Part shown: positions 4,405-5,150 of the stretch, one piece after another
How the letters are laid out: each line of letters starts with the position of its first letter
Numbering within the stretch: the stretch's first letter is position 1
From: Porticoccaceae bacterium
Lineage (GTDB): Bacteria; Pseudomonadota; Gammaproteobacteria; Pseudomonadales; Porticoccaceae
Length of the DNA stretch: 5,150 nt
Reading direction: 5' to 3'
NCBI GenBank assembly: GCA_028822945.1
Contig: JAPKCN010000141.1
Span: forward strand, 1-5,150
Made by a program: the position numbers and the translations under genes
Notes under the pieces: generated by a model
The model's input: only the letters and a program-made list of their open reading frames with translations
The model's database searches: none
What the model was told of the DNA's origin: nothing

Positions 4405-4525
4405 ATCGTTATTTCACTTCCGCTGTAATGCATGGGGACTGTTAGGGTCATTTGCAACCTTGGCTGTGGCGCTGTAAAAGTTCATAAAAGACGGCCGATG
4501 GCATCTAACTCGCGCCGTTTTACTG
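4405..4525. other. Divergent gap between the 79-aa gene and the integrase fragment
   Basis: This gap of about 120 bases separates opposite-strand genes. The integrase frame is already open from the stop at 4475-4477 and reads plausibly as integrase from about 4502 (HLTRAVLLVLYSG), so the recombination breakpoint that removed its N-terminus should lie within about 4440-4500. I see no convincing promoter, only a poor TTGCAA-17-TAAAAG pair. Confidence 0.4.
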
Positions 4526-5029
4526 GTGCTCTATTCTGGACAAAGACGCGGTGATATCCTGAGTATGACGTTTCAAGACGTAAGGGGTGAAATATGGGAG
4601 AATACCCAAGGGAAAACGGACAATAAAGTGCCAGTATATCTGCACCCCATCGCCATTGATATCATAAAGGATGAATGGCGATGGGGTATAGCAAATGACA
4701 AATTGGACTATACACGTCCGATACTGCGCAACAGCCGTAACCAACCTTGGAAATCCGGCTTCGGGGCCAGTTTTGCCACCGAGATGAAGCGGCTCAATTT
4801 GTACGGATTAAACCCGCGTTTAGTGTACCATGGGCTGAGAACGACGAACGCCACCCTAATTGCCTCAGCGGTGGCGCAAGACCCAGAAAGGTTTGGCGGT
4901 ATTGAGCTGGTGCAAAGCCTGCTTGGGCATCATTCAAAGAGCATGGCAGCGCATTATAGCCGTAGAGCAAAACAGGAAAATATAAACACGGATTCGGTGG
5001 TTTTATTACCTGATTTTGGGAAACACTAA
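4526..5029 (+). CDS. int: Tyrosine integrase, catalytic domain only (N-terminus missing)
   Basis: Phage integrases of this family catalyse site-specific insertion and excision between attP and attB. From a GTG at 4526 the frame gives 167 aa carrying the whole catalytic signature. This comprises the first arginine in SGQRRGDIL (R7), the beta-hairpin lysine in QGKTDNKVPVYL (K30), HGLR (H102, R105), LLGHHS (H135) and the nucleophile in HYSRR (Y144), 9 residues after H135 as usual. Integrase-like sequence extends upstream to about 4502 (HLTRAVLLVL), so GTG 4526 is not a native start. An in-frame stop at 4475 cuts it off, and the usual N-terminal SAM-like and core-binding parts (about 150-200 aa) are absent. 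No ribosome binding site is present. It points at a tRNA gene 72 bases away, the usual place for this gene in a tRNA-integrated prophage. It is almost certainly inactive. Confidence 0.85.
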   Translation: MLYSGQRRGDILSMTFQDVRGEIWENTQGKTDNKVPVYLHPIAIDIIKDEWRWGIANDKLDYTRPILRNSRNQPWKSGFGASFATEMKRLNLYGLNPRLVYHGLRTTNATLIASAVAQDPERFGGIELVQSLLGHHSKSMAAHYSRRAKQENINTDSVVLLPDFGKH

Positions 5030-5045
5030 TTTAGATTGGGAAACA
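5016..5045 (+). repeat. Direct repeat TTGGGAAACA, two copies 20 bases apart
   Basis: The 10-base sequence occurs at 5016-5025 (inside the last integrase codons) and at 5036-5045, just after the stop. The 20-base period and the position between integrase and tRNA would suit integrase arm-type or excisionase binding sites. A local duplication is equally possible. Confidence 0.35.
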
Positions 5046-5101
5046 ATACGAATTCATTATTTTCCAGGCCTACGACAAGGTATTGATATTATGGAATTTA
5101 A

Positions 5102-5150
5102 TGGTGGGTGATGAGAGACTCGAACTCCCGACATCTTCGGTGTAAACGAA
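5102..5150 (-). tRNA. tRNA-Val(UAC), 3' part (5' part beyond right edge)
   Basis: Read on the minus strand, the sequence ends in ACCA (discriminator A at 5105, encoded CCA at 5104-5102). It has the acceptor arm ATCACCC (5112-5106) and the T stem GGGAG/CTCTC around the T loop TTCGAGT (5124-5118). The variable loop is ATGTC (5134-5130), and the anticodon arm TTCG-TTTACAC-CGAAG has the anticodon UAC at 5144-5142, which reads valine GUA. All visible stems pair, apart from one G-U wobble in the T stem, so the gene looks intact as far as seen. It is a host gene and the probable integration target of the element to its left. Confidence 0.9.
5102..5150. other. Probable prophage attachment site (att) overlapping the tRNA-Val 3' end
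   Basis: A tyrosine integrase gene pointing at the 3' end of a tRNA gene 72 bases away is the standard layout of tRNA-targeted integration, in which the att core is part of the tRNA 3' half (commonly the T loop to CCA or the anticodon arm). The exact core cannot be fixed because no second copy lies in this window. Confidence 0.4.

Noticed and set aside
4450..4480. Possible promoter TTGCAA-17-TAAAAG for the integrase
   Set aside because: Each hexamer matches only 4 of 6 consensus bases, and the gene it would serve is truncated.
1..5150. CRISPR array, rRNA or insertion sequence
   Set aside because: No regularly spaced repeats, rRNA-like sequence, transposase or terminal inverted repeats were found.

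Overview
This window looks like the right-hand end of a degraded, rearranged prophage in the chromosome of an alphaproteobacterium, possibly of the Rhodobacteraceae. The host guess is an inference from gene style only. The phage assignment rests on recognisable phage tail motifs, a phage-type SNF2 helicase fragment, a tyrosine integrase catalytic domain, and a tRNA-Val gene immediately beside the integrase.

Layout. Positions 1-2654 (minus strand) hold a tightly packed tail-fibre/host-recognition cluster of seven reading frames. Neighbours overlap by a few bases or lie 3 bases apart, so the cluster reads as one translationally coupled transcript. In transcription order it has a 5'-damaged unknown gene, a 45-aa protein with a TTG start, a 115-aa protein, a 68-aa protein with a collagen-like tract, a 185-aa tail-fibre protein, a 96-aa protein sharing its N-terminal module, and a glycine-rich solenoid-like protein running off the left edge.

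Positions of about 2655-3735 (plus strand) are a visibly GC-richer early-gene piece: the C-terminal part of an SNF2-family helicase without its ATPase motifs I and II, a 41-aa hydrophobic protein overlapping it by ATGA, and the start of a third gene with a good ribosome binding site. Both ends of this piece abut opposite-strand genes that also look broken, so two recombination or deletion junctions are likely.

Positions 3737-4404 (minus strand) hold three small frames in an order reminiscent of a head module: a 79-aa possible C-terminal remnant of a larger protein, a 70-aa unknown, a pair of hairpins, then a 41-aa frame resembling the N-terminus of a capsid scaffolding protein. Positions 4478-5029 (plus strand) hold an integrase catalytic domain without its N-terminal DNA-binding part. 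It points at the 3' end of a tRNA-Val(UAC) gene on the minus strand (5102 to beyond the right edge), the likely attachment target.

I found no clearly new defence or regulatory system. The most interesting features are the mosaic junctions, the duplicated N-terminal module in adjacent tail genes, and the intact-looking tail-fibre cluster inside an otherwise eroded element.
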